A DNA stretch of 64,000 nucleotides from Acetobacteraceae bacterium (GCA_030041375.1 JASHOA010000006.1:62001-126000), one strand, 5' to 3'. Positions 38,768 through 49,496 are shown, counted from the first letter of the stretch. Translations and numbers: made by a program. Notes: a model not told the origin generated them from the sequence alone.

Positions 38768-39955
38768 ATGCGCGATAAGGGCGAGTACCTGTTCACCTCC
38801 GAATCGGTTTCGGAGGGCCATCCGGACAAGGTTGCCGATCGCATCAGCGACACGGTGCTCGATGCCTTCCTGGCCGCGGATCCGAATGCGCGGGTGGCCT
38901 GCGAGACGCTGGTCACCACCAATCGCATCGTGCTGGCCGGCGAGACGCGGGGGCCAGAGAGCGTCACGCACGAGCACCTGGAACATCTCGCACGGCTTGC
39001 GGTGCAGGATATCGGCTACGATCAGGGCGGCTTCTCCTGGCGCGATGCGGTCTTCTGCTGCCACCTGCACGCACAGTCCACGGATATCGCGCTCGGCGTC
39101 GATGCCGCGGGCAACAAGGACGAGGGGGCGGGCGACCAGGGCATCATGTTCGGCTATGCCTGCACCGAGACCAAGGCGCTGATGCCGGCGCCGATCCACT
39201 ACGCGCATCTCATCCTGCGCCGGATCAGCGAGCTGAGACGCGTGGGCGACGCTTCGGTGGCGGGCCTCAAGCCGGATGCGAAGAGCCAGGTGACGCTCCG
39301 TTATGCCGATGGCAAGCCGATCGGCGCTACCGCGATCGTCGTTTCGATCCAGCACGATCCTGACCTCGATCAGGGCGACATCAAGCGCATGCTATGGCCG
39401 ATCGTGGAGAGCAGCCTGCCGCCCGGCTGGATGTGCGAAGAATCGGCGTTCTATGTGAATCCGACCGGCAAATTCGTGATTGGCGGTCCGGATGGCGATT
39501 GCGGGCTGACGGGGCGGAAAATCATCGTCGATACCTATGGTGGTGCGGCGCCGCATGGCGGGGGCGCGTTCAGCGGCAAGGATCCGAGCAAGGTCGATCG
39601 GTCGGGAGCTTACGCGTGCCGATATCTTGCGAAGAACGTCGTTGCGGCCGGCCTGGCGGATCGCTGCACCTTGCAGATCAGTTACGCGATTGGCGTTTCC
39701 CATCCGCTTTCCGTCTATGTCGAACTGCATGGCACCGGGCGGGACGTGGACGAGGTGCGGATCGAAAAGGTGCTGCGCGAAGTGATGGACCTTTCTCCAC
39801 GCGGCATCCGCAAGCACCTCGGCCTGAGCCGGCCGATCTACGCGCCGACCTCTGCGTTCGGCCATTTCGGACGCGATCCGGATGAGGAGCGGGGGTTCTT
39901 CACGTGGGAACGGACCGACCTCGTGCCGGCGCTGCGCGCGGCCTTCGGGCGCTGA
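38768..39955 (+). CDS. metK: S-adenosylmethionine synthetase MetK
   Basis: 395-aa enzyme making SAM from methionine and ATP. Landmarks: [20 protein letters not shown] (methionine and ATP site), [16 protein letters not shown] (signature 1), [19 protein letters not shown] (signature 2) and [19 protein letters not shown] at the C-terminus. ATG at 38768 preceded by AAGAGGAAAG. Three closely spaced TTGAC motifs at 38649-38670 may include its -35 element. No SAM riboswitch was recognised in its leader. Its last 52 nt overlap trmB. Confidence 0.97.
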   Translation: MRDKGEYLFTSESVSEGHPDKVADRISDTVLDAFLAADPNARVACETLVTTNRIVLAGETRGPESVTHEHLEHLARLAVQDIGYDQGGFSWRDAVFCCHLHAQSTDIALGVDAAGNKDEGAGDQGIMFGYACTETKALMPAPIHYAHLILRRISELRRVGDASVAGLKPDAKSQVTLRYADGKPIGATAIVVSIQHDPDLDQGDIKRMLWPIVESSLPPGWMCEESAFYVNPTGKFVIGGPDGDCGLTGRKIIVDTYGGAAPHGGGAFSGKDPSKVDRSGAYACRYLAKNVVAAGLADRCTLQISYAIGVSHPLSVYVELHGTGRDVDEVRIEKVLREVMDLSPRGIRKHLGLSRPIYAPTSAFGHFGRDPDEERGFFTWERTDLVPALRAAFGR

Positions 39956-40689
39956 AGGAGCAAGAGCCGGGCGGCTATCCTTTTCCCGGCCCCCCGCTTC
40001 TCGGGCCGCCGCCCGAGCGGCTTTACGGGCGCAGCCGAAGCCGCCCGCCGAGTGCGCGGCAACGGCGGCTGCTCGCGGAGGTTCTGCCGCGACTTCGCTT
40101 GACGCCGGGCGACGCTCTCGATCCCGGGAAAGCATTCTCGCCGAGACCGGCGGAAGTCTGGCTCGAGGTCGGGTTCGGGGCCGGCGAGCATGCGCTTGCA
40201 ATCCGCGAGGCGAGGCCGGACATCGGGCTGATTGCCTGCGAGGTGTTCGAGAACGGTGTCGCTTCGCTGTTGTCCCGACTGGTTCCGGAAGGCGCCGAAA
40301 CGATGACGGTGCTTCCAGGCAACCTCCGGCTTTGGGACGAGGACGCGCGTCTTCTCATCCGGGCGTTGCCGGCGGCCTCGATCGGCCGGCTCTTCCTGAT
40401 GTTTCCGGATCCCTGGCCGAAGGCGCGCCATGCCAAGCGCCGGTTCGTGCACCCGTTATTCCTGCCCGAGGTGGCGCGCATTCTGGCTCCCGGCGCGGAA
40501 TGGCGGATTGCCACTGACGATCCGGTACACCAGGGCTGGGTCGGAGAGGTGCTGGTGGGCCAGGATTTCTTTGCTGTGAGCGCGCCCGCGAGCGCGCGCC
40601 CGGCCGAGTGGCCGCCGACGCGCTACGAGACGAAGGCGCTCAACGCCGGGCGAGCGGTGCTCTACTGGCGGCTCGTTCGCCGCGGGTGA
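39904..40689 (+). CDS. trmB: tRNA (guanine-N7-)-methyltransferase TrmB
   Basis: About 261-aa SAM-dependent methyltransferase that modifies G46 of tRNA. SAM site [20 protein letters not shown], then [15 protein letters not shown], and the family signature [21 protein letters not shown]-terminal [17 protein letters not shown]. The only reasonable start is GTG at 39904, which overlaps metK by 52 nt in another frame and adds an N-terminal Arg/Pro tail; a CTG near the metK stop cannot be excluded. Immediately followed by palindromic repeats. Confidence 0.92.
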   Translation: MGTDRPRAGAARGLRALKEQEPGGYPFPGPPLLGPPPERLYGRSRSRPPSARQRRLLAEVLPRLRLTPGDALDPGKAFSPRPAEVWLEVGFGAGEHALAIREARPDIGLIACEVFENGVASLLSRLVPEGAETMTVLPGNLRLWDEDARLLIRALPAASIGRLFLMFPDPWPKARHAKRRFVHPLFLPEVARILAPGAEWRIATDDPVHQGWVGEVLVGQDFFAVSAPASARPAEWPPTRYETKALNAGRAVLYWRLVRRG

Positions 40690-40711
40690 ACCCCCAGCCC
40701 TCACCCCCCAG

Positions 40712-40843
40712 CCCCTCTCCCAGAGGGAGAGGGGAGAAAAAAGAGGCCCCTCTCCGGGTCCCGGCAAAGTCTGAGGACTTTGCCGGGACCCGGCCCAGAG
40801 GGAGAGGAGAGAAAAGAGGGCCTTCTCCCCGGAGGAGAGGGGA
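40712..40843. repeat. Cluster of palindromic repeats with a hairpin inserted in one
   Basis: Unit 1 is a perfect 10-bp palindrome, CCCCTCTCCC (40712-40721) AGA GGGAGAGGGG (40725-40734). Unit 2 is the same sequence split by a perfect 16-bp hairpin with loop TGAG (arms 40756-40771 and 40776-40791). Unit 3 (about 40818-40843) is degenerate. The 250-nt gap between trmB and the next start has no gene; a lone TTGACA at 40868 could be a -35 element. Confidence 0.85.
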
Positions 40844-40940
40844 GAATTCGCGTGGCGCTCTCGGCCATTGACACGATCGGATCCGAGCGCAGAGTGCCGG
40901 GCGCGGGCCCAGGACAGCGGCAAATAAAAGGAGGCGGGTC

Positions 40941-41981
40941 ATGTCGAGAACGGGCTTGGCAGCACGGCTTTTGGGCGTGTGCGCGGCGTTCCTGTTCTCT
41001 GCCGGCGGCGCGCTTGCCGGGCAGGCATTGCCGATGGTCAAGGTTGCGATCGGCGGCGCAGGCTGCCTCTGCTATCTGCCGACGGTGCTGGCCGAGCAGC
41101 TCGGCGCATACAAGGCGGCCGGCGTGGACGTGAGAATGATCAATTTCAAGGGCGGTGCGCCGGCGCTGACGGCCGTGCTCGGCGGCAGTGCCGACGTGGT
41201 CTCGGGCTATTACGACCATAACGTCGAACTCGTTCCCAAGGGAAAATTCCTGAAGACGTTCGTCACCTACGACCGCTTTCCGGGGCTGGTGCTGGTGGTT
41301 GCGCCCAAGGACACGAACACGGTCACCTCGGTCAAAGACCTTGCGGGCAAGAGGGTGGGCGTAAGCGCGCCGGGCTCTTCGACCGATTTCTTCCTGAAAT
41401 ACCTGCTCAAGAAAAGCGGCGTTGATCCGAACTCGGTGCCGGTGCTGGGCGTCGGCCTCGGACCGACGGCGGTCGCGGCGATGGAGCACGGCGAGATCGA
41501 CGCCGCGGTGATGCTGGATCCGGCGGTGACGCTGCTCAAGGCGAAATACAAGGATTTGCGGATTCTGAGCGATACCCGCACCGAACAGGATACGCTCGAA
41601 GTGTTCGGCGGCTACTACCCGGGAGGGGTGCTGTACGCAGAGGAGAACTGGGTGGCTTCGCACCAGAAGGAAGTGGCGGCGCTGGCGGTGGCGATCGTAT
41701 CGACATTGAAATGGATTTACAGCCACAGCGCGGAAGAGATCATGGCGAAGATGCCGCCGGAACTGGTGGGCTCGGACAAGGCTCTCTATCTCTCCGCTCT
41801 CCGGAACACGATCCCGATGTATTCGACGGACGGCAAGTTGGATCCCCGCGGGGCGGAAGCGGTGCTCAAGGTGTTCAGCCTGTCCGATCCGGAGGTCGCC
41901 AAAGCGCATATCGATCTGTCGCGGACCTATACCAACCGCTTCGCCGAGGCGGCGGACGCCAGGTTCGGGATCGCGCATTAG
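40941..41981 (+). CDS. ABC substrate-binding protein, nitrate/sulfonate/taurine type
   Basis: 346-aa periplasmic protein of the SsuA/TauA/NMT1 type. Signal peptide AARLLGVCAAFLFSAGGALA, then VKVAIGGAGCLCYLPTVLAE and LGAYKAAGVDVRMINFKGGA, and TVTSVKDLAGKRVGVSAPGSS. ATG at 40941 with the strong site AAAAGGAGG. First gene of an ABC importer (binding protein, ATPase, permease). Substrate is unclear; the absence of desulfonation genes means sulfonate use cannot be claimed. Confidence 0.88.
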   Translation: MSRTGLAARLLGVCAAFLFSAGGALAGQALPMVKVAIGGAGCLCYLPTVLAEQLGAYKAAGVDVRMINFKGGAPALTAVLGGSADVVSGYYDHNVELVPKGKFLKTFVTYDRFPGLVLVVAPKDTNTVTSVKDLAGKRVGVSAPGSSTDFFLKYLLKKSGVDPNSVPVLGVGLGPTAVAAMEHGEIDAAVMLDPAVTLLKAKYKDLRILSDTRTEQDTLEVFGGYYPGGVLYAEENWVASHQKEVAALAVAIVSTLKWIYSHSAEEIMAKMPPELVGSDKALYLSALRNTIPMYSTDGKLDPRGAEAVLKVFSLSDPEVAKAHIDLSRTYTNRFAEAADARFGIAH

Positions 41982-42004
41982 GGGCGGCCGGGCCGGGAAG
42001 CAGG

Positions 42005-42820
42005 GTGAACGGGGAAGCGAGCGCGCCCTCCGCCGTCGCGCTTGAAAATGTCGCGGTGCGCTTTGCGACTGCCGCGGGCGGCGTGCATGGCGTGCTGCGA
42101 GACATCTCCCTTGCCGTACCGGAGGGCGTCTTTCTGGCCATCGTCGGTCCATCCGGCTGCGGCAAATCGACGTTCCTCAATGTCGCGGCGGGACTGTTGC
42201 AACCGCCGGAAGGCAGCGTGCGCATTTTCGGCGAGCCGCTCACGGGCACCAATCGCTACGCCGCCTATCTCTTCCAGCAAGATGCGCTGCTGCCGTGGCG
42301 CACGGTGCTGGGCAACGTGATGCTGGGTCTCTCGCTCCGCGGCATCCCTCGGCGTGAAGCGGTGGCCGAGGCACGGCAATGGATCGAGCGTGTCGGGCTC
42401 GGGGGCTTCGAGGATCGCTTTCCGCACCAGCTTTCGGGTGGCATGCGCAAGCGCGCGGCTGTTGCTCAAAGCTGGATCGTCGATCCGCGCATCCTGCTGA
42501 TGGACGAGCCGTTCAGCGCGCTCGACGTGCAGACCCGGCAGAACATGGAGAACGAACTTCTGGATTTGTGGCAGGGAAGCCGCAAGACCGTGCTCTTCAT
42601 CACGCATGATCTCGAAGAGGCGATTGCGCTTGCCGATGAGGTCGTGGTGATCACCGCCGGCCCGAATGCGACCGTGAAAGGCCGCTATGCGGTTGGCCTG
42701 GCGCGCCCGCGTGATGTCGCGGAAATCCGACTCGACCCCGAATTCAACGCACTCTATCGCCAGATCTGGGACGATCTCAGGGTCGAGGTGAAGCGTTCCC
42801 GGAACGACGTGCCGTCGTGA
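42005..42820 (+). CDS. ABC ATPase, nitrate/sulfonate/taurine type
   Basis: 271-aa ATPase with Walker A GPSGCGKST, Q-loop YLFQQDALLPWRTVLGNVML, signature QLSGGMRKRAAVAQSW, Walker B ILLMDEPFSALD and H-loop ITHDLEEAIALADE. These match SsuB/TauB/NrtD proteins. GTG start at 42005, 24 nt after the binding-protein stop. Works with the next gene as the membrane import complex. Confidence 0.9.
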   Translation: MNGEASAPSAVALENVAVRFATAAGGVHGVLRDISLAVPEGVFLAIVGPSGCGKSTFLNVAAGLLQPPEGSVRIFGEPLTGTNRYAAYLFQQDALLPWRTVLGNVMLGLSLRGIPRREAVAEARQWIERVGLGGFEDRFPHQLSGGMRKRAAVAQSWIVDPRILLMDEPFSALDVQTRQNMENELLDLWQGSRKTVLFITHDLEEAIALADEVVVITAGPNATVKGRYAVGLARPRDVAEIRLDPEFNALYRQIWDDLRVEVKRSRNDVPS

Positions 42821-42821
42821 G

Positions 42822-43679
42822 GTGCGTGTGAGCGCGAACGCGAGGAGGGATCCGGCGCCTGCGGCAACCAAGCCGACGCGTAGTGACGGGATCGCCCGCG
42901 CGCAAGGTGCGCACAGGGCGGGCCGGGCGGTGGTCGTCTCGCTGCAGATCGGCGTTTTCGTGCTGTTCGTCGGGATCTGGCAGGCGCTGGCCGCTGCCGG
43001 CGTGCTCGATCCCTTCTTTTTCAGCCGGCCGTCGGCGATCGCGCTCAAGCTGTGGGGATGGATGGCGAGCGGCTATATCTGGCCGCATCTCGGGGTAACA
43101 CTTCTGGAAGCGCTGCTTGCGTTCCTCATCGGCACGGTTTGCGGTGTGATCGCCGGCTTTGCGCTGGCGCGCGTCGAGTTGCTGGCGGCTGTGTTCGATC
43201 CCTATATCCGCACCTTCAACGCGCTGCCGCGAGTGATCCTGGCGCCGATCTTCATCCTGTGGTTCGGCCTCGGCATTGCTTCCAAGGTCGCGCTCGGCGT
43301 GACGCTTGTCTTCTTCATCGTCTTCTTCAACACGTTCCAAGGCATCCGCGAGGTCGATCCGATGATTCGCAATAACGTGAAGATGCTGCAGGCGAACGAC
43401 TGGCAGATGGTGCGCCACGTCTATCTGCCGTCGGCGATGGCCTGGATCTTCTCGAGCCTGCATACCAGCATCGGCTTTGCGCTGGTGGGCGCGGTAGTCG
43501 GCGAATATATCGGCTCGGCGCGTGGCATCGGTTACGTCGTGGCTGAGGCCGAGGGGGTGTTCGACACGGCGGGAGTCTTTGCCGGCCTGATCCTGACCTC
43601 GGTCGTCGTGCTGCTGATCGACCTCGGCATCGATCGGCTGGAGCGCTATCTGCTGCGCTGGCGGCCCGGTGCGGAGTAA
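42822..43679 (+). CDS. ABC permease, nitrate/sulfonate/taurine type
   Basis: 285-aa permease with six membrane segments. Conserved stretches include FVGIWQALAAAGVLDPFFFS, the coupling loop FNALPRVILAPIFILWFGLG and GAVVGEYIGSARGIGYVV. GTG at 42822 or, equally likely, GTG at 42828. An Arg/Ala-rich cytoplasmic N-terminus precedes the first segment. Last gene of the three-gene importer; a terminator-like hairpin follows at 43765. Confidence 0.9.
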   Translation: MRVSANARRDPAPAATKPTRSDGIARAQGAHRAGRAVVVSLQIGVFVLFVGIWQALAAAGVLDPFFFSRPSAIALKLWGWMASGYIWPHLGVTLLEALLAFLIGTVCGVIAGFALARVELLAAVFDPYIRTFNALPRVILAPIFILWFGLGIASKVALGVTLVFFIVFFNTFQGIREVDPMIRNNVKMLQANDWQMVRHVYLPSAMAWIFSSLHTSIGFALVGAVVGEYIGSARGIGYVVAEAEGVFDTAGVFAGLILTSVVVLLIDLGIDRLERYLLRWRPGAE

Positions 43680-43764
43680 ACTAAAGGCTGGCCGCCAGCC
43701 CCTTGTAATTGGCGGCGGGCGGGGCTATGTCGGCGAGAGAAGAATTCTCCGATGAGTAACGGGG

Positions 43765-43790
43765 GGTGGCCTTAACGGGCCGCCTTTTTT
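43765..43790 (+). terminator. Terminator-like hairpin in the rimP leader
   Basis: GGTGGCC (43765-43771) pairs with GGCCGCC (43778-43784) around loop TTAACG, followed by six T residues. The T-run ends 4 nt before the TTG start of rimP, so this either ends the preceding importer transcript or is an attenuator in the rimP leader. A conserved leader hairpin in front of rimP is known in alphaproteobacteria. Confidence 0.75.
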
Positions 43791-43793
43791 GTT

Positions 43794-44315
43794 TTGACCG
43801 ATCGTTCGCCGCCGCAACCGGCGCTGGAAGGCCGGATCGCCGATCTCGTTTCGCCCACGCTCGAAGCGATGGGCTATGCGCTGGTGCGCGTCGCCATCAG
43901 CTTCGGGCGGGCGGTGAATGTGCAGGTGATGGCCGAGCGGGGCGACGGCGCGGCGATGCGGCTTTCCGACTGCGAGGCGATCAGCCGCGCTCTCGGCGCA
44001 GCGCTCGATGTTGCGGATCCGCTGCCCGGACCCTGGACGCTCGAGGTGAGTTCGCCCGGAATCGATCGGCCGCTCGTGCGGGCAGCGGACTGGAACCGCT
44101 TCGCGGGCCATCTCGCCCGCGTCGAGCTTGCGGTTCCGATCGAGGGCCGGAAGCGCCTGAGCGGCACCGTTCTCGGAGCCGATGGAGAGATTGCCCGGCT
44201 GCGCATGACGGACGGAGCGGAGATAGCCGTGCCGCTTGCCGCGATCCGCCGGGCGCGGCTGGTTCTGACAGAAGCGCTGATGCATGTGGCGTCGCCCGAG
44301 CGGGCGAGCAACTGA
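43794..44315 (+). CDS. rimP: Ribosome maturation factor RimP
   Basis: 173-aa factor for 30S assembly. N-terminal domain LVSPTLEAMGYALVRVAI and DCEAISRALGAALDVADPLP, the signature WTLEVSSPGIDRPLVRAADW, then a C-terminal SH3-like domain around LSGTVLGADGEIARL. The start codon is probably TTG at 43794, giving MTDRSPPQPALEG; no ribosome site is visible between it and the hairpin. Ends 11 nt before nusA; first gene of the nusA-infB operon. Confidence 0.92.
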   Translation: MTDRSPPQPALEGRIADLVSPTLEAMGYALVRVAISFGRAVNVQVMAERGDGAAMRLSDCEAISRALGAALDVADPLPGPWTLEVSSPGIDRPLVRAADWNRFAGHLARVELAVPIEGRKRLSGTVLGADGEIARLRMTDGAEIAVPLAAIRRARLVLTEALMHVASPERASN

Positions 44316-44326
44316 GAGGATTCACC

Positions 44327-45844
44327 ATGGATACTGCGATCGCCCGTCCCGATATTCTCCTGGTGGCAGATGCCGTCGCGCGGGAAAAGTCGATCGACCG
44401 CGAGGAGGTGATCGTTACCCTGGAGAACGCGATCCAGAAGGCGGGGCGCGCCAAGTACGGGCACGAGAAGGACATTCGCGCCACGATCGACCGCAAGAGT
44501 GGCGATGTGCGCCTTTCGCGCTGGACCGAAGTGGTCGAGACGGTCGAGAATGAAGAGACGCAAATCCCGCTCTCGATCGCGAAGAAGTTCCGCCCGGAGA
44601 TCAAACTGGGCGAATATATCGTCGACCCGCTGCCGCCGATCGATTTCGGCCGGATCGCCGCGCAAACCGCCAAGCAGGTCATCGTGCAGGGCGTGCGCGA
44701 CATCGAACGTAAGCGCCAGTACGAAGAGTACAAGGACCGCGTCGGCGAGATCGTCAACGGCATCGTCAAGCGCACCGAGTACGGCAATCTGATGGTCGAT
44801 CTCGGCCGCGCCGAGGCGCTGTTGCGCCGCGACGAGTTGATTCCGCGCGAAAGCTTCCGCAATGGCGACCGGGTGCGCGCCTATATCTACGACGTGCGCT
44901 CGGAGCCGCGCGGGCCGCAGCTATTCCTCTCGCGGACGCATCCGGGCTTCCTCGCCAAGCTGTTCGCCCAGGAAGTGCCGGAAATCTATGACGGCATCAT
45001 CGAAATCAAGGCGGTGGCGCGCGACCCCGGTTCGCGGGCGAAGATGGCGGTGATCAGCCGCGACTCCTCGATCGATCCGGTTGGCGCCTGCGTCGGCATG
45101 CGCGGCTCGCGGGTGCAGGCGGTGGTGGCAGAGCTGCAGGGCGAGAAGATCGACATCATTCCCTGGAGCCCGCAGGCGGCGACCTTCGTCGTCAACGCGC
45201 TGGCGCCGGCCGAGGTCACCAAGGTGGTGATGGACGAGGAGGCCGGACGGGTCGAAGTGGTGGTGCCGGATGACCAGCTTTCGCTTGCCATCGGCCGGCG
45301 CGGCCAGAATGTCCGGCTGGCGAGCCAGCTCACGCGCTGGGACATCGACATCATGACCGAGGCGGAGGAGAGCGAGCGGCGGCAGGAGGAATTCCGCCGC
45401 CGGACCGGGCTGTTCGTCGAGGCGCTGGATGTGGATGACGTGATCGCGGGGCTGCTCGTCACGGAGGGCTTCGGGTCGGTGGAAGAGCTGGCCATGACGC
45501 CGCTCGAGGAGCTGGCGGCAATCGAGGGGTTCGATGAGCAGATCGCCGCCGAGCTGATCCGCCGTGCCGAGGCCTACCGCGTGCGCCGCGAAACCGAGCT
45601 GACCGAGCGGCGCCGCGCGCTTGGCGTGACGGACGAAGTGGCGGCGATCGACGGGCTGACGGCTGGCATGCTGGTGGCGCTCGGCGAGAAGGGTGTCAAA
45701 ACGCTTGACGATCTGGGCGACCTCGCCTCCGACGAGCTAATCGAAATTCTCGGGCCGGAAACGGTCGACGAACCGAATGCCAATGCGATCATCATGGCGG
45801 CCCGGGCGCACTGGTTTGCGGAGGGAGAGACAAGCCACGGTTGA
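44327..45844 (+). CDS. nusA: Transcription termination/antitermination factor NusA
   Basis: 505-aa factor that binds RNA polymerase. N-terminal domain ([20 protein letters not shown]), S1 domain ([20 protein letters not shown]), two KH domains ([20 protein letters not shown] and [20 protein letters not shown]), and two C-terminal acidic helix-hairpin-helix repeats ([40 protein letters not shown]). ATG at 44327 has GAGAGGA upstream. Overlaps the ylxR reading frame by 68 nt. Confidence 0.97.
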   Translation: MDTAIARPDILLVADAVAREKSIDREEVIVTLENAIQKAGRAKYGHEKDIRATIDRKSGDVRLSRWTEVVETVENEETQIPLSIAKKFRPEIKLGEYIVDPLPPIDFGRIAAQTAKQVIVQGVRDIERKRQYEEYKDRVGEIVNGIVKRTEYGNLMVDLGRAEALLRRDELIPRESFRNGDRVRAYIYDVRSEPRGPQLFLSRTHPGFLAKLFAQEVPEIYDGIIEIKAVARDPGSRAKMAVISRDSSIDPVGACVGMRGSRVQAVVAELQGEKIDIIPWSPQAATFVVNALAPAEVTKVVMDEEAGRVEVVVPDDQLSLAIGRRGQNVRLASQLTRWDIDIMTEAEESERRQEEFRRRTGLFVEALDVDDVIAGLLVTEGFGSVEELAMTPLEELAAIEGFDEQIAAELIRRAEAYRVRRETELTERRRALGVTDEVAAIDGLTAGMLVALGEKGVKTLDDLGDLASDELIEILGPETVDEPNANAIIMAARAHWFAEGETSHG

Positions 45845-46454
45845 GCCGCGCTCATCCCCTACGGGTGCATCGGCCAGTCGGCCATCGCTCAGGCGCTGTG
45901 CCGTGACGCGCAAGGCGGATGCGAAGGCGCGGATGGTGCGATTCGTGGTCCGGCCAGGCCGTGCGCTCGTTCCGGATCTCGAGGAACGGCTGCCCGGCCG
46001 GGGAATTTGGTTGAGCGCGGGGCGCGATGTGATAGAAACCGCGCGCGCATCTTCTCGGCTGGCGCGGGCGGTAGCGCGGGCGGCGGGTGGCCCGGTGCAG
46101 ATTCCTGCCGATCTTCTGGCGCAGCTCGAGGCCGGGCTGGAGCAGAGGATTGCCGAGCTGCTCAGGTCGGCCCGTCGTGCGGCACAGGCCGTGGCGGGCG
46201 AGGAGCAGGCGCGCATCTGGGCTGCCAAAGGGTGCGTGGCCCTTTGGCTGGACGCGGAGGGGGGCGACGCGTCGCCGGAGGGGCTGCCGCCTCGGGGATC
46301 GGCGGATCCACCCTATCTCTGCCTGCCTCCAGCCGTGCTTGGCGCGGCGTTCGGGCGCGAGTGGGTGGGGCCTGTTGCGATGCGGCACGGGCGGTTGGCT
46401 GAGGTGGTGCGGAACGAGGCAGTGCGTTTGGCTGCGGTACGGTTTGGCTGGTAG
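45777..46454 (+). CDS. ylxR: YlxR family RNA-binding protein (DUF448)
   Basis: Up to 225 aa. The YlxR core is [20 protein letters not shown] then [20 protein letters not shown] and [13 protein letters not shown], a small RNA-binding fold found between nusA and infB in most bacteria. The C-terminal half resembles the L7Ae-like extension of alphaproteobacterial YlxR/YlxQ fusions ([14 protein letters not shown]). The start is uncertain: ATG 45777 or 45783, or TTG 45816, all inside the end of nusA; the conserved core must be included, so nothing later is possible. Confidence 0.8.
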   Translation: MPMRSSWRPGRTGLRRERQATVEPRSSPTGASASRPSLRRCAVTRKADAKARMVRFVVRPGRALVPDLEERLPGRGIWLSAGRDVIETARASSRLARAVARAAGGPVQIPADLLAQLEAGLEQRIAELLRSARRAAQAVAGEEQARIWAAKGCVALWLDAEGGDASPEGLPPRGSADPPYLCLPPAVLGAAFGREWVGPVAMRHGRLAEVVRNEAVRLAAVRFGW

Positions 46455-46479
46455 AGGTCGGGCGGGGGCAGACGGTTGC

Positions 46480-49116
46480 ATGACGGAAGGCAATGAGCAG
46501 GAACCGGTGAAGGGGCGACTCAGCCTCCGGCCGGCTGCACGGCCCGAGCTTGGGCGGACCGTGGATGCCGGCTCGGTCAGGCAGAGCTTCAGCCACGGCC
46601 GTTCGAAGGTCGTGCAGGTGGAGGTGCGGCGCAAGCGCGCTCCTGTGGCACCCGCCGGTGGACCCGGAGCCGCCGCGGCGCACCCGGCGGATGGCGGGGG
46701 AGTGTCGGCGCCCCCGAGGTCACCGGCTGCGGGCGGCAAGGTGGCGAGTGGGGCACGGGCACTGACCGCGACCGAGCTTGCGGCACGGCAGAAGGCGCTG
46801 GCGGAACAACAGCGGGAACAGGCCAAGCGCGACGCCGAGCGCCGCGAAGCAGAGAAGATCTCGATTCTTTCCGCGGCCGAAGAAGCGCGGCGCAAGGCCG
46901 AGGAAGAGGCAAGAAGGGCGGCGGAGGAGGCGGCGCAGGCGGCTGCCGCACTGGAAGCCAAGCGCAAGGCCGAGGAAGAGGCCAAGGCGGCGGAAGAGGC
47001 TCGGCTGAGCGCTGAGGCGGCCGCCCGTCAGCCCGAGGAGGCGCGGCGGCGGGTGCAGGCTGAGCCGGAGGGGGGGCAGCCGAGCGGCACACTTCGGCTG
47101 AAACCCGCCCGTCCCGGCGATGAGGACGACGAGGCGCGGCCGGCGCGCCGGCCGGGGGCGCCCATTGCCCCGCGCAAGCCGCAGGTGGCAGTGCCAAAAA
47201 AGGGCATGGAGGATCGCCGGCGCGGCGCCAAGATCGACGTTCAGGCGGCGATCGAGGGCGAGGACGAACGCGTGCGGAGCCTTGCCTCGGTCAGGCGCCA
47301 GCGGGAGCGCGAGCGCCGCCAGGCCGAGCTCGAACTGCTGCGCTCGGACCAGGTGAAGGTGGTGCGCGATGTCGTGCTACCGGAGAGTATCACCGTGCAG
47401 GAGCTGGCCAACCGCATGGCGGCTCGGGCGGGGGACGTGATCAAGGCGCTGATGAAGCTCGGCGTGATGGCCACCATCACCCAGACCCTGGATGCCGACA
47501 CTGCCGAACTGGTGGTGCAGGAATTCGGCCACCGCGCCAAGCGGGTATCGGAAGCGGATGTCGAGCTTGGCCTGGAGGGCCAGGCCGACGTCGAGGCGGA
47601 TCTGGTGCCGCGCCCGCCGGTGGTGACCGTGATGGGCCATGTCGATCATGGCAAGACCTCGCTCCTGGACGCACTTCGGGCGACCGATGTCGCCGCCGGC
47701 GAGGCAGGTGGCATCACCCAGCATATCGGCGCCTATCAGGTGGTGCTGCCGTCGGGAGCGCGGATCACCTTCATCGATACGCCGGGCCACGAGGCGTTCA
47801 CCGCGCTCCGGGCGCGGGGCGCGAGCGTGACCGATATCGTCGTGCTGGTGGTGGCCGCCGATGACGGGGTCATGCCGCAAACCGTCGAGGCGATCCGGCA
47901 CGCACACGCCGCACAGGCGCCGATCATCGTTGCGATCAACAAGATGGACAAGCCGGGTGCCAATCCGCAGCGTGTCCGCAACGAATTGCTGCAGCACGAG
48001 GTGGTGGTCGAGGAGATGGGCGGGGAGACGCAGGACGTCGAGGTTTCTGCGCTCAAGCGCACCGGGCTCGATCGGTTGCTGGACGCGATCGTGGTACAGG
48101 CGGAGATCCTCGAACTGAAGGTCAACCCGGACCGGCCGGCCGAGGGGACGGTGATCGAAAGCCGGCTCGATCGGGGCCGCGGTCCAGTGGCGACGGTGCT
48201 GGTGCAGAGGGGCACATTGCATCAGGGCGATATCGTCGTTGCGGGCGCCGAATGGGGCCGCGTCAGGGCGCTTTTGGACGAACGGAACCGCGCACTCACG
48301 GAGGCCGGCCCGTCGACGCCGGTCGAGATTCAGGGCCTGACGGGCGTGCCCATTGCCGGAGAGCCGCTCATCGCCGTGGAGAACGAGGCGCGGGCGAGAG
48401 AGGTGACGGAGTTCCGCCAGCGCCGGCTGCGCGAGAAAGCGGCTGCCTCAAGCGGCGCCGGGCGCGGTACGCTCGAGCAGATGCTGGCCCGGATCAGTGC
48501 CGGCGAGCAGAAGGAGGTCGCGGTCGTCATCAAGGCGGACGTACAAGGCAGCGCCGAGGCGATCCAGGCGACCGTGCTCAAGCTCGGCAACGACGAAGTG
48601 AAAGTCCGCGTGCTGCATGCTGCGGTCGGGCAGATCACCGAAAGCGACATCGTGCTGGCCAAGGCATCGAGTGCCGTGGTGGTCGGCTTCAACGTGCGCG
48701 CCACCGCGCAGGCGCGGGAGCTGGCCGGCAAAGAGGGCGTCGAGATTCGTTACTACAGCATCATCTACGAGCTGGCCGACGATATCGAGAAGCTGGTCAA
48801 GGGCCGGATCGCACCGAAGGCGCGGGAGCGCTTCCTCGGCTATGCCGAGATCCGCAAGGTGTTCGAGATTACCAAGGTGGGCAAGGTGGCCGGCTGCATG
48901 GTGACCGATGGTCTGGTGCGCCGTGGCGCAGGGGTCAGGCTGCTGCGCGACGGTGTCGTCATCCATGCCGGGGAGCTTTCGCAGCTCAAGCGTTTCAAGG
49001 ACGATGTGCGCGAGGTGGCCAAGGGCTACGAATGCGGCCTTGCGTTTGCCGGCTGGCAGGATCTCCGCGAGGGCGACGTGGTCGAGTGCTTCGAGAGCGA
49101 ACTCGTTCCGGCATGA
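46480..49116 (+). CDS. infB: Translation initiation factor IF-2
   Basis: 878-aa GTPase that places initiator tRNA on the ribosome. A long N-terminal part carries a highly charged Ala/Glu/Lys/Arg coiled stretch (about 95-190) and Pro/Arg-rich linker; the G domain has [29 protein letters not shown] and [10 protein letters not shown]-terminal domains include [13 protein letters not shown] and [18 protein letters not shown] at 46480, 25 nt after ylxR. Its TGA overlaps the rbfA start. Confidence 0.98.
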   Translation: MTEGNEQEPVKGRLSLRPAARPELGRTVDAGSVRQSFSHGRSKVVQVEVRRKRAPVAPAGGPGAAAAHPADGGGVSAPPRSPAAGGKVASGARALTATELAARQKALAEQQREQAKRDAERREAEKISILSAAEEARRKAEEEARRAAEEAAQAAAALEAKRKAEEEAKAAEEARLSAEAAARQPEEARRRVQAEPEGGQPSGTLRLKPARPGDEDDEARPARRPGAPIAPRKPQVAVPKKGMEDRRRGAKIDVQAAIEGEDERVRSLASVRRQRERERRQAELELLRSDQVKVVRDVVLPESITVQELANRMAARAGDVIKALMKLGVMATITQTLDADTAELVVQEFGHRAKRVSEADVELGLEGQADVEADLVPRPPVVTVMGHVDHGKTSLLDALRATDVAAGEAGGITQHIGAYQVVLPSGARITFIDTPGHEAFTALRARGASVTDIVVLVVAADDGVMPQTVEAIRHAHAAQAPIIVAINKMDKPGANPQRVRNELLQHEVVVEEMGGETQDVEVSALKRTGLDRLLDAIVVQAEILELKVNPDRPAEGTVIESRLDRGRGPVATVLVQRGTLHQGDIVVAGAEWGRVRALLDERNRALTEAGPSTPVEIQGLTGVPIAGEPLIAVENEARAREVTEFRQRRLREKAAASSGAGRGTLEQMLARISAGEQKEVAVVIKADVQGSAEAIQATVLKLGNDEVKVRVLHAAVGQITESDIVLAKASSAVVVGFNVRATAQARELAGKEGVEIRYYSIIYELADDIEKLVKGRIAPKARERFLGYAEIRKVFEITKVGKVAGCMVTDGLVRRGAGVRLLRDGVVIHAGELSQLKRFKDDVREVAKGYECGLAFAGWQDLREGDVVECFESELVPA

Positions 49117-49496
49117 AGAGGCGCACGCCCTCGCAGCGTCAGCTCAGAGTCGCGGAGGCGATGCGCCACGTGCTGGCGGAAATCTTTGCGCGGGGGGCGT
49201 TTCACGATCCCGAGCTTGCCGGAGCGCAGATCACCGTGACCGAAGTGCGCATCAGCCCCGACCTGAGGCATGCCACGGCGTTCGTCGCCCGCCTTGGACG
49301 GAGCGATATCGGGGCCCTGATGCCTGCGCTTCAGCGGGCCGCCCCGTTCCTGCAAGGCGAAGTCGGGCGGGCACTTTCTCTCCGATACACGCCGCAGCTT
49401 GCCTTCACCGCCGATGCTGCACTCGAGGCGGCGAGCCGGATCGATGCCGTGCTGCGCTCGCCTGCGGTTGCCAAGGATCTTGCGCCCGACGGATGA
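49113..49496 (+). CDS. rbfA: Ribosome-binding factor A
   Basis: 127-aa KH-fold factor for 16S rRNA 5' end maturation. [50 protein letters not shown] and the [20 protein letters not shown] stretch fit RbfA. Coupled by ATGA to both infB (49113) and truB (49493). Confidence 0.95.
   Translation: MKRRTPSQRQLRVAEAMRHVLAEIFARGAFHDPELAGAQITVTEVRISPDLRHATAFVARLGRSDIGALMPALQRAAPFLQGEVGRALSLRYTPQLAFTADAALEAASRIDAVLRSPAVAKDLAPDG

Noticed and set aside
40690-40850. CRISPR-like array
   Set aside because: Units are self-palindromic, uneven in spacing, only three in number, and have no spacers of constant length or cas genes nearby.
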